Below are positions 1-5,148 of a stretch of 5,148 nucleotides of DNA, piece after piece. Source of the stretch: Rhodocyclaceae bacterium (GTDB lineage Bacteria; Pseudomonadota; Gammaproteobacteria; Burkholderiales; Rhodocyclaceae); assembly GCA_027325905.1 (NCBI GenBank), contig DAIEEM010000112.1, positions 1 through 5,148 on the forward strand, written 5' to 3'. The notes beneath the pieces were generated by a model. That model searched no databases. It saw only the letters and a program-made list of their open reading frames with translations, and was not told the DNA's origin. A program made the position numbers and the translations under genes. Within the stretch, counting starts at the first letter, position 1; each line of letters begins with the position of its first letter.

Positions 1-290
1 CCGGCCTTGATGGCGCGCACGGCGTACTGCGCCTCGTTGTGCATGCTGAGCACGAGAATCCGCAGCTTCGGCAGTTCCAACCTGACCTGCTTGATGAGTT
101 CGATGCCGCTGCGGCCCGGCATCGACATGTCCAGGATCAGCACGTCGATGGCGGTCGTCCGCAGCAGGTCCGCGACCTCGTTGCCGTCCGCCGCCTCGCC
201 GACCACCAGGAACTCGCCGGCGTCGCCGAAGACTTGTTTGAGCCCCTGGCGCACCAGCATGTGATCGTCGGCGATAGAGATACGGATCAC
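1..290 (-). CDS. NarL/FixJ-type response regulator, receiver domain (3' part outside window)
   Basis: Predicted cytoplasmic response regulator that accepts a phosphoryl group from the kinase encoded just upstream. Only 96 codons are visible, covering most of a receiver domain. The product begins V/M-I-R-I-S-I-A-D-D-H, and the acidic pair Asp8-Asp9 is the Mg-binding site. The phosphoacceptor is Asp54, in LILDMSMPGRSG. Ser82, in LVLSMH, occupies the conserved Thr/Ser switch position. The conserved Lys and the expected C-terminal LuxR-type helix-turn-helix lie beyond the left edge, so the DNA-binding output is inferred from family resemblance and from pairing with a HisKA_3 kinase. I chose GTG at 288-290. 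The first ATG (259-261) would remove beta strand 1 and the acidic pair. The gene starts 8 nt after the kinase stop codon and has no convincing Shine-Dalgarno sequence, which suggests translational coupling in one operon. Confidence 0.9.
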   Translation of the reverse strand, partial: MIRISIADDHMLVRQGLKQVFGDAGEFLVVGEAADGNEVADLLRTTAIDVLILDMSMPGRSGIELIKQVRLELPKLRILVLSMHNEAQYAVRAIKA

Positions 291-298
291 GAGTGCGC

Positions 299-2899
299 TC
301 AGGCAAGCGCGCCGCCGGCCAAGGGCATGACGACGTCGATGACGACGCCCTCGCCCGGCATGCTGTCGGCGACGAAGCTGCCGCCCAGCGCATGCACGCG
401 CTGGCGCATGCCGATCAGCCCGAAACCGCCCGTGGGCAGCGGGCCCAGGCCGCAGCCGTTGTCCTGGATGCAAATGACGAGCCGCCGCCCGGCGCGCACG
501 CCGAGCGCGACGTGCAACTTGGTGGCTTCGGCATGGCGCGCGACGTTGGTCAGGCATTCCTGGACGATGCGGTAGGCGGCAATCGCGCGCGCCTCGTCCA
601 CCTCGCAGCCGCCGAAATCGAGGACCAGCTTGCAGTCGATGTGGGGGTGGCGCTTGGCGAACTCCTCGACCAGCCATTCGGTCGCCGCCGGCAGGCCGAG
701 ATCGTCGAGCATGGTCGGGCGCAAGTCCGCGGCGATGCGGCGCACCGAACCGAGCGTGGCGTCCACCAGGGACGTCATGCCGTCGAATTTATCCGTAATC
801 ACCGCTTGCGCCGGCGTTTGGCTCTTCAACCAGGATATGTCCATCTTGAGCGCGGTAAGCACTTGTCCGAGTTCGTCGTGCAGTTCGCGCGCAATGATAG
901 CGCGCTCCTCTTCGCGCACCGACTGCAAGTGGGCGGAGAGCGTCGCCAACTGGCTTTCCGACTCGACGCGCTCCCGCTCGAAACGGCGGCGCTCGGTGAC
1001 ATCGCGTGCCAGGGAAACGAACATGCGGTTGCCGCGCAGGGCAAACATGCTCAAACTGATTTCGACCGGTATGCGATGGCCGTCCCTGGCGACATGCACG
1101 CTCTCGAAAATCACGCTGCGCTGCGTGGACAATTTCTCGACGATGGCCGCGGCGTCGATGGCGCACCCCGGCGCCTCGATGTCGAGCGGGCTCATGGTCA
1201 GCAGCTCGGCGCGGCTGTAGCCGAGGCGTTGACAGGCCACGTCGTTCACCTCGACGAAGCATGCGGGCTTGCCGTCGGCTTGCATGCCATGCACGAACAG
1301 GGCGTCGCTGATGCCTCCGAAGAGAGCGCGCATGCGCTCTTCGTTCAAGCGCAATTCTTCCTCCGCCCGCTGGTGCGCGACGCGCAGGCGCAGGGAGCCG
1401 ATGCCGTGGGCCAAATCCCTGGCGAGATTCTCCAGCAGCGCCACCTCGTCAGCGCCGAAGGCGTGCGGCACCGACGAATAAATGGTCAGCGCGCCCAGAA
1501 CCTCCTTGCCAAGCATCAAGGGCAGCGCGACATTGGATTCATAAGCGCGCGCCAGTGCCGCTTCGCGCCAATGCACCAGCCGGGGATTAGTGCGGAAGTC
1601 CTGGTTGACCTGCGTGCATCCCTCCCGAATCGCCGTGCCGGTCGGGCCGTGTCCGGCGGCGGTATCGGCCCAGGAAATGTCGCCAGTCTCAAGGTAGCCC
1701 GCTTCGTAGCCGAAACGGCTGGCTATGTGCACCGTCCGCGCCGCGTCCTGGCGCGGCAGGCCGATCCAGGCCATGCGATAGCCGCCGGTTTCCACGACCA
1801 GGCGGCAGACGGCGTCGAGCAGCGTTCGCTCCGTGTCGGCCTCGACCAGCGCGCGGTTGCAATCGCTCATCAACCTGACGGTCCGGTTGAGCGTCCGTTG
1901 CGTCTCTTCCGCCCGTCGGCGCTTGACCAGCCACCAGCCGCAAGCCAGCAGCAGCGCGCCGAGCATCGCCGCGCAAACGGCGGCGACGACGTCGAGGTGG
2001 GCATAGGCCTCGGCGCGGTCGATCTTGGCGATCAGGTACCAGGGCGTGCCAGCCAACGGCATGCCGTAGGCCAGGCAGGGCACACCGCGATAATCGTCGC
2101 CTTCGAAATAGCCCTGGCCCTCGCGGATCAGCCTGGCGCCGATGAAGTTCGGCAGCGCCAAGGAGTGGCGCAGACGCAGCGCCGTGGCGTCGAGGTGTCG
2201 TACCGTATTGAGATAAAGCACGTCGTCGCCATCGGGGCGCATCAGCAGGAACTCCGCCGACCGGCTGACGAACGGCCATATCTGCGCCGACGGCAACAGG
2301 ACGTCGCCGAGATCCATGGCGACATGGATGACTCCCAGCGCCGGGCCGTCGGCCGTCAGCGAGACGGGCTGGAACAGGCCGATCGTCGCCCCGGAAGCGT
2401 TGTCGCCTGCGGCGGCAGTGATGTCTTCGACGAGCGGCGCGCGGCGCTTCGCGCTCTCCACGGCCCGCGCTCGCGTGGCCGGCCCGTCCGCCTGTGCGCC
2501 GACCGCCAGCAGCGGCCGGCCATCGACCGGCGACAGCAACGCGACGTCGCGATAACGGTCGGCAGCGGCGAACTGCAACTTTTGCAGCAGACGTTCTTCG
2601 AGGCTGCGATCGCGCCTGCCGCCATCGAGCCATGCCTGCAAGGTCGCGGTAAACCGTGGACTTGCGATCAGATGGACGTTGTCGCTCCGTTCGCGCAGCC
2701 ACAGTTCAATCTGGCCGCCTTTCAGCTTGGCGATGGCTTCCATGTCCGCAGCGACTTCATTGGTCGCCGCCCCCGTCGCCGCTTGGTAGGCGTAGATGCC
2801 GACAAGGGCAATGGCAATACCCAGCAGCAGCAAGGGCAACACCACGGGTCGCCAGGCACTCGGCGCCTTGAGAACGTCATTTCCGGGCTGTGCTGGCAT
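299..2899 (-). CDS. Membrane sensor histidine kinase with GAF, PAS, HisKA_3 and HATPase domains (NarX-like class)
   Basis: An 866-residue inner-membrane sensor kinase expected to autophosphorylate and donate to the adjacent regulator. In order: short cytoplasmic N-terminus; membrane helix about 17-40; periplasmic region about 41-301, Cache-like by its long-helix start (GGQIELWLRERSDN); membrane helix about 302-325; linker helix; GAF domain about 355-500; PAS domain about 516-635 ending FVSLARDVTERR; coiled coil about 636-665; HisKA_3 helix with RELHDELGQ, His674 being the phosphorylation site. The HATPase has its N-box around QECLTN (Asn785), G1 DNGCG (813-817) and G2 in GGFGLIGMRQR (824-834). 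All catalytic motifs are present, so the kinase looks active. ATG at 2897-2899 is the only plausible start: the frame is open back to a stop at 3032-3034 but has no other ATG, GTG or TTG. There is no good Shine-Dalgarno sequence. The Cache call and the ligand are uncertain. Confidence 0.95.
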   Translation of the reverse strand: MPAQPGNDVLKAPSAWRPVVLPLLLLGIAIALVGIYAYQAATGAATNEVAADMEAIAKLKGGQIELWLRERSDNVHLIASPRFTATLQAWLDGGRRDRSLEERLLQKLQFAAADRYRDVALLSPVDGRPLLAVGAQADGPATRARAVESAKRRAPLVEDITAAAGDNASGATIGLFQPVSLTADGPALGVIHVAMDLGDVLLPSAQIWPFVSRSAEFLLMRPDGDDVLYLNTVRHLDATALRLRHSLALPNFIGARLIREGQGYFEGDDYRGVPCLAYGMPLAGTPWYLIAKIDRAEAYAHLDVVAAVCAAMLGALLLACGWWLVKRRRAEETQRTLNRTVRLMSDCNRALVEADTERTLLDAVCRLVVETGGYRMAWIGLPRQDAARTVHIASRFGYEAGYLETGDISWADTAAGHGPTGTAIREGCTQVNQDFRTNPRLVHWREAALARAYESNVALPLMLGKEVLGALTIYSSVPHAFGADEVALLENLARDLAHGIGSLRLRVAHQRAEEELRLNEERMRALFGGISDALFVHGMQADGKPACFVEVNDVACQRLGYSRAELLTMSPLDIEAPGCAIDAAAIVEKLSTQRSVIFESVHVARDGHRIPVEISLSMFALRGNRMFVSLARDVTERRRFERERVESESQLATLSAHLQSVREEERAIIARELHDELGQVLTALKMDISWLKSQTPAQAVITDKFDGMTSLVDATLGSVRRIAADLRPTMLDDLGLPAATEWLVEEFAKRHPHIDCKLVLDFGGCEVDEARAIAAYRIVQECLTNVARHAEATKLHVALGVRAGRRLVICIQDNGCGLGPLPTGGFGLIGMRQRVHALGGSFVADSMPGEGVVIDVVMPLAGGALA

Positions 2900-2920
2900 C
2901 GGTTTCGCGCAATGATTGAA

Positions 2921-2938
2921 CCGGTATCCCGGTACCGG
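2921..2938. repeat. Inverted repeat CCGGTA-N6-TACCGG in kinase leader
   Basis: CCGGTA (2921-2926) and TACCGG (2933-2938) are exact reverse complements around a 6-nt spacer. A second, overlapping perfect palindrome, CCGGTACCGG, occupies 2929-2938. The element lies about 22-39 nt upstream of the kinase ATG, so it could be an operator, or an RNA hairpin next to the translation start. The sequence is directly visible; any function is inference, and short GC-rich palindromes are common in such genomes. Confidence 0.4.
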
Positions 2939-3035
2939 AGGGGCCGAATGGATGCCGGATTCTAGACGACTGCGCCGGCCTTGCGCCGAACGGATCGGGC
3001 TCGTTCGACCGGAAAGGAATATAGGTATCTGTCAG

Positions 3036-3049
3036 TAGGATTTTTCTTA
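3036..3049. promoter_or_regulatory. Imperfect inverted repeat TAGGA-N4-TCTTA in A/T-rich island
   Basis: TAGGA and TCTTA flank a TTTT spacer and are reverse complements with one mismatch. The element sits about 140 nt upstream of the kinase start codon, just upstream (in the minus-strand direction) of the candidate -10 box TATATT. Two GGTATC copies, at 3024-3029 and 3057-3062, flank it 33 nt apart, about three helical turns. A dimeric regulator site is possible, perhaps for the kinase's own partner, but no known consensus was matched. Confidence 0.3.
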
Positions 3050-3150
3050 TCTCTTTGGTATCATCATCAGACTAGCGTCGGTCGACATGACCATGACATC
3101 GAGAATGATGTTAGCCAGTCTGCCTCGCTCGCTGCCTCGGGAGATTTGTC

Positions 3151-3252
3151 ATGACGCGCCTTTGGGTGTTTCGGCAGGACAATCGGGATGCCTCGCTCAT
3201 CCGGCCGCGCAACGCTGGCCGGACGCTCCCCGCAGGACAACGGCAAGACTAG
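3151..3252 (+). CDS. Small hypothetical ORF with good RBS, ending in amber TAG
   Basis: Thirty-three codons, starting MTRLWVFRQDNRDASLI and ending QRQD before TAG. The start is supported by GGGAG at 3139-3143, seven nt upstream of ATG, clearly better than the signals at the other candidate starts in 3080-3300. By hand count about 73% of third positions are G or C, similar to known genes. The peptide has many Arg and Asp residues, no membrane segment and no motif I recognise. After the stop at 3250-3252 the same frame is open again to 3699. This could therefore be a genuine small protein, a short upstream ORF, or the 5' fragment of a gene interrupted by a nonsense codon. Function unknown. Confidence 0.3.
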   Translation: MTRLWVFRQDNRDASLIRPRNAGRTLPAGQRQD

Positions 3253-3273
3253 CGCGGTCGACCTCCTGTGCAT

Positions 3274-3699
3274 ATGGCCGAGAACCTGGCGTGGGAAATT
3301 CTGGAGCGCGTCGCTGTCGTCGCCAAAGGGTGGGCCGACGACGCCAACCTTCCCGCCGCCCTGCGCCATAGGTCGCTTCATCTCAGCCAACTGACGGCGG
3401 GCATGGGCCGATGCAGGCAGCCTTTCCCGCCGTCGCTGCGAAATGTCGAATCCATGTTCTGCTCGATGTGCCAGCGCATCAAGGCCGGCCCTTGCGAGTG
3501 CGATGCGCAATCACTTGAGCGCTGCCCGGTCTTGCAGCAGGCTGCGGCGACGACCGACGCCGAGGTCCGGCGGGCAACGGCATTTCCCGGTTCCGTGTGC
3601 GATCTCGACGCCTACCGGCTTGGCATCAATGCCAAGCACCGCCAAGCCGCCGACGAATCGTCCCGTATTCCGGCGACCGTGCCGAGTAGAGGACATTGA
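3274..3699 (+). CDS. Hypothetical cysteine-rich protein (possible fragment of an amber-split gene)
   Basis: A 141-codon frame starting MAENLAWEILERVAVVAKGW. GTG at 3268 is an alternative start, and neither start has a Shine-Dalgarno sequence. I do not recognise the family. A helical N-terminus is followed by a central cluster with Cys63 and Cys66 (CSMC), Cys74 and Cys76 (CEC) and Cys84, plus Cys47 and Cys109. This could bind zinc or an Fe-S cluster, but that is inference. Coding support is compositional: over the first 80 codons counted from 3268, G+C at codon positions 3, 1 and 2 is roughly 79, 64 and 50% by hand count, the order expected of a GC-rich gene. The frame follows, in phase, the small ORF that ends in TAG at 3250-3252, so a longer 182-residue ancestor is possible. 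It ends 62 nt before the bactofilin start on the same strand, so co-transcription is possible. Confidence 0.4.
   Translation: MAENLAWEILERVAVVAKGWADDANLPAALRHRSLHLSQLTAGMGRCRQPFPPSLRNVESMFCSMCQRIKAGPCECDAQSLERCPVLQQAAATTDAEVRRATAFPGSVCDLDAYRLGINAKHRQAADESSRIPATVPSRGH
3619..3636. repeat. Perfect 8-bp inverted repeat CTTGGCAT-CA-ATGCCAAG
   Basis: Two exact 8-base arms surround a 2-nt centre. The element lies inside the 3' part of the cysteine-rich frame and about 126 nt upstream of the bactofilin ATG. No T-run follows, so an intrinsic terminator is unlikely. TTGGC-N6-GCCAA has the shape of a dimeric regulator site. The spacing does not fit a sigma-54 -24/-12 promoter. Function is not established. 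Confidence 0.45.
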
Positions 3700-3704
3700 C
3701 CGCA

Positions 3705-3727
3705 CCGGGCTGTCGCTCGGCGCCCGG
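3705..3727 (+). other. Potential RNA hairpin in bactofilin leader
   Basis: CCGGGC (3705-3710) and GCCCGG (3722-3727) are exact reverse complements separated by 11 nt. The stem would end 34 nt before the bactofilin ATG and leaves the Shine-Dalgarno sequence free. There is no U-tract. It might stabilise the mRNA leader or be incidental to the high GC content. Confidence 0.25.
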
Positions 3728-3751
3728 AAACCCGCAACGGCACCAACTTAC

Positions 3752-3760
3752 GAGGAGGGA
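3752..3760 (+). promoter_or_regulatory. Strong Shine-Dalgarno sequence of the bactofilin gene
   Basis: GAGGAGGGA lies directly before the ATG at 3762. AGGAG is 4 nt and GGAGG 3 nt from the start codon, slightly closer than usual. It fixes the start at 3762. An in-frame upstream TTG at 3696 has no comparable signal and would add residues atypical of bactofilins. Confidence 0.85.
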
Positions 3761-3761
3761 T

Positions 3762-4205
3762 ATGTTCCATAGAGAATCCCGCAAGCAACAGAGCCACATC
3801 GGCAGCCTGATCGGCGTCGGCACGAAGATCACGGGCAACGTCACGTTTTCCGGCGGCCTGCGCGTCGACGGCGAAATCATGGGCAACGTCAGCGCCTCAG
3901 GCGCACCGGACGATACCTTGGTGGTAGGCGAGCACGGCCGCCTGGAGGGTGAGCTCAGCGTTTCCCGCCTGCTGATCAACGGCACGGTGATCGCTTCAAC
4001 CATCTCCGGCGAATTTCTGAAACTCCAGTCTCGCGCCCGGATCACCGGCGACGTACACTACGACACCATGGAGATGCATCCCGGCGCGGTCGTTCAGGGG
4101 CAGTTGATATGCCGCGACGGGCGGATGAAACCATGGGAATGGACGCCGGCCGTCGACAGCGCCAACCTCACGGCGAGCGAACCGGACATGGCCATCTCGG
4201 CCTGA
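3762..4205 (+). CDS. Bactofilin family (polymer-forming, CcmA/BacM-like) cytoskeletal protein
   Basis: A 147-residue bactofilin. Members self-assemble without nucleotide into filaments through a right-handed beta-helix. They act as membrane-associated scaffolds for cell-wall enzymes, cell shape, stalks or polar structures. The short polar N-terminus, MFHRESRKQQ, fits the Met-Phe plus basic-residue tails that help some bactofilins bind membranes. The core, about 12-118, shows the repeated hydrophobic/Gly pattern: SLIGVGTKITGNVTFSGGL, RVDGEIMGNV, LVVGEHGRLEGELSV, LLINGTVIA, RARITGDVHY and MEMHPGAVVQGQL. The C-terminal tail, about 119-147, is short and not conserved. There are no transmembrane helices. 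Length is typical of the family. The usual partners I would look for, such as an M23 peptidase or the argC/erpA neighbourhood of some betaproteobacteria, are not in the window. No clear sigma-70 promoter is visible upstream, so it may be co-transcribed with the preceding frame. Confidence 0.95.
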   Translation: MFHRESRKQQSHIGSLIGVGTKITGNVTFSGGLRVDGEIMGNVSASGAPDDTLVVGEHGRLEGELSVSRLLINGTVIASTISGEFLKLQSRARITGDVHYDTMEMHPGAVVQGQLICRDGRMKPWEWTPAVDSANLTASEPDMAISA

Positions 4206-4265
4206 TCGGGCGAACGCCGAGGGCGGTGCGGCGCCGCGGCCGACGCCTGCGCGCGTTCAGCCGGC
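4206..4265. other. Convergent spacer with GC-rich palindromes, no clear terminator
   Basis: Sixty nt separate the bactofilin stop from the stop of the opposing PAS gene. Overlapping perfect palindromes are present: GCGGCGCCGC (4228-4237) and GCCGCGGC (4233-4240). A hairpin could form in either transcript and slow polymerase, but no T-run follows on either strand, so an intrinsic terminator cannot be claimed. Confidence 0.3.
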
Positions 4266-5148
4266 CTACCCCAGCTCGGCGAGGTTGCGGAACAGGATGA
4301 GGGCGCCGCAAATTCGCTCGCCGCGCCGCAACGGCACGGCCTGATAGGCAACGGGAAACCAGGTTCGGTTCTTGCGCCAGAACAAATCGGCATTCACCCG
4401 GCGCGTAACGCCGTCCAGAATGGTTTCGTGCACCGGGCAATCCGCGATGGCATAAGGCTTGCCGACCACCGTGGTGTGATGGCTCAGCGCGTGGAAGGGC
4501 TTGCCGATCAGTTCATCCTTGCGGTAGCCGAGCATGCCCAAGGCCACGGCGTTGGCGAAAGTCGAGTTGCCCTCGTTGTCCAGGCCGACGATGCCATCCG
4601 TCGCCGAATCCAGGATCGCGTCGTAACGGGACTTTATTTCGTGGAACTGGGCCAGAGAGTACTGGCCGGCGTCGAGCACGTAGCGCAACTTTAGCTGGCG
4701 TTCGCGCCCGAATATCCGCAACAGGCGGCCGACGGAAGCGGCGATCAGTACGGCACAGCCGGCGCGCAGCAGTTGCACCGGAACGAGAAACGCCGCCTGG
4801 AAGCTGTCTTCGTTGATCTCTGCGGCGGGGGACCAGTCGGCGCGGACGCCGACCAGGCCGCCGAAAATACCGTAGGCGACGAAGGCCGCCGCGGCGACGT
4901 AGCAAGCGCCGTTGAGGCCGGGAAATTCCGATGTCGCCGCATCCTCGCCGATGCGGTTATGGCAGTAGAGATAACAGCCGACCCCGGCCAGGCAGGAACC
5001 GAGGAAACCCGGCAGATAGCGCGACCAGATCGTCAGCGCCGTCAACGGCTGGTCGGCGCCGGCCACGGCGGCAACGATGACGAGAAGCACCGGCAGATGG
5101 ATCCAGGGGTCCAGCAGGCGGCCGACCCGGCTGGCCTGGGTCGCGGCC
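4266..5148 (-). CDS. Multi-pass membrane PAS sensor protein lacking an output domain (N-terminus outside window)
   Basis: The frame is open from the right edge, with 19 codons upstream of GTG 5090 that read AATQASRVGRLLDPWIHLP, so that GTG is probably internal and the gene 5'-partial. Hydrophobic segments lie at about 5095-5055, 5018-4965, 4908-4850 and 4792-4725, ending in the signature-like LVPVQLLRAGCAVLIAASVG followed by RLLRIFGRE. I associate this region with the membrane sensor part of some kinases and diguanylate cyclases. A helical linker, YSLAQFHEIKSRYDAIL, leads to a PAS domain (about 4631-4275): DSATDGIVGLDNEGN, MLGYRKDELIGKPFHALSHH, DCPVHETILDG, LFWRKNRTWFPVAYQAVPL and GALILFRNLAEL. 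TAG follows two codons after the usual PAS end, so no kinase, GGDEF, EAL or methyl-accepting domain follows. It could be a stand-alone sensor acting on a partner, or a truncated remnant. Ligand unknown. Confidence 0.85.
   Translation of the reverse strand, partial: AATQASRVGRLLDPWIHLPVLLVIVAAVAGADQPLTALTIWSRYLPGFLGSCLAGVGCYLYCHNRIGEDAATSEFPGLNGACYVAAAAFVAYGIFGGLVGVRADWSPAAEINEDSFQAAFLVPVQLLRAGCAVLIAASVGRLLRIFGRERQLKLRYVLDAGQYSLAQFHEIKSRYDAILDSATDGIVGLDNEGNSTFANAVALGMLGYRKDELIGKPFHALSHHTTVVGKPYAIADCPVHETILDGVTRRVNADLFWRKNRTWFPVAYQAVPLRRGERICGALILFRNLAELG

Larger units (their letters stand above)
2900..3150. promoter_or_regulatory. Divergent intergenic region with A/T-rich promoter island
   Basis: This 251-nt gap separates the minus-strand kinase from the plus-strand frame beginning at 3151. 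Most of it is GC-rich, but about 3011-3070 is markedly A/T-rich and is the best place for a promoter. On the minus strand TATATT (3023-3018) resembles a -10 box, but no matching -35 box sits 16-18 nt upstream, so it may need an activator. On the plus strand TATCAT (3059-3064) is an equally weak -10. The island also contains an imperfect inverted repeat and two GGTATC copies, listed separately. No gene is supported here. Confidence 0.4.

Noticed and set aside
293..2965. Very long plus-strand ORF as a gene
   Set aside because: It is the codon-aligned complement of the kinase, whose domains and catalytic motifs are unmistakable. The product is rich in Ala, His, Gln, Arg and Asp and has no recognisable domain.
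3261..3267. ACCTCCT, which reads AGGAGGT on the minus strand like a perfect Shine-Dalgarno sequence
   Set aside because: No ATG, GTG or TTG occurs at a suitable distance on the minus strand; the nearest TTG is about 14 nt away. It is most likely fortuitous.
3087..3394. Overlapping plus-strand ORFs in the other two frames (Arg/Pro/Ser-rich)
   Set aside because: They have the low-complexity composition of shadow frames, and their starts lack convincing ribosome-binding sites.
3067..3510. Minus-strand ORF of 147 codons opposite the cysteine-rich frame
   Set aside because: It is in codon phase with the plus frame. For the minus frame the codon-position order is wrong (first-position G+C higher than third), the start lacks a ribosome-binding site, and the product is not recognisable.
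3621..3635. Sigma-54 promoter suggested by TTGGCAT...TGCC
   Set aside because: Only 7 nt separate the GG and GC dinucleotides rather than the required 10. The element is better described as an inverted repeat.
3696..3724. TTGACC as a -35 box for the bactofilin gene
   Set aside because: The sequence 16-18 nt downstream is GGCGCC-like with no resemblance to a -10 box.
4094..4440. Minus-strand Arg-rich ORFs overlapping the bactofilin 3' end and the PAS gene
   Set aside because: They are out of frame with the PAS gene and lie antisense to the bactofilin; composition is typical of shadow frames.
4266..5090. GTG at 5088-5090 as the true start of the PAS gene
   Set aside because: The frame remains open to the right edge, and the residues upstream continue plausibly into the first hydrophobic segment, so the start is probably outside the window.

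Overview
The window looks like chromosomal DNA from a high-GC Gram-negative bacterium, most likely a betaproteobacterium (Rhodocyclales or a neighbouring order). This rests on strong G/C preference at third codon positions, a NarX/NarL-type kinase-regulator pair, a proteobacterial-style bactofilin, and a membrane PAS sensor of a type I associate with that group. The taxonomic call is inference; there is no rRNA or marker gene here.

Layout. (1) 2899 to 1, minus strand: a two-gene signalling operon. An 866-residue membrane histidine kinase (periplasmic sensor region, GAF, PAS, HisKA_3-type dimerisation helix, HATPase) is followed 8 nt after its stop codon by a NarL/FixJ-type response regulator that runs off the left edge. 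(2) 2900-3150: a divergent intergenic region with an A/T-rich island and small inverted repeats, where the kinase promoter probably lies. (3) 3151-3699, plus strand: no recognisable gene, but one reading frame with coding-like composition. A 33-codon ORF with a good ribosome-binding site ends in TAG, and the same frame reopens 15 nt later into a 141-codon cysteine-rich ORF. It is either two small orphan genes or one gene split by an amber codon. (4) 3762-4205, plus strand: a complete bactofilin gene with a very strong Shine-Dalgarno sequence. (5) 4206-4265: a short convergent spacer without a U-tract terminator. (6) 5148 to 4266, minus strand: the C-terminal part of a multi-pass membrane protein that ends immediately after one PAS domain, with no output domain before the stop.

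How the parts work together. The kinase should sense a periplasmic or membrane signal, integrate cytoplasmic cues through GAF and PAS, and phosphorylate the adjacent regulator on Asp54. The bactofilin is a cytoskeletal scaffold. No sequence evidence links it to the kinase; shared position between two sensory proteins is the only hint. I found no mobile elements, tRNA or rRNA genes, CRISPR arrays or phage genes, and no clear undescribed multi-gene system. The least explained parts are the cysteine-rich split frame and the PAS protein without an output domain.
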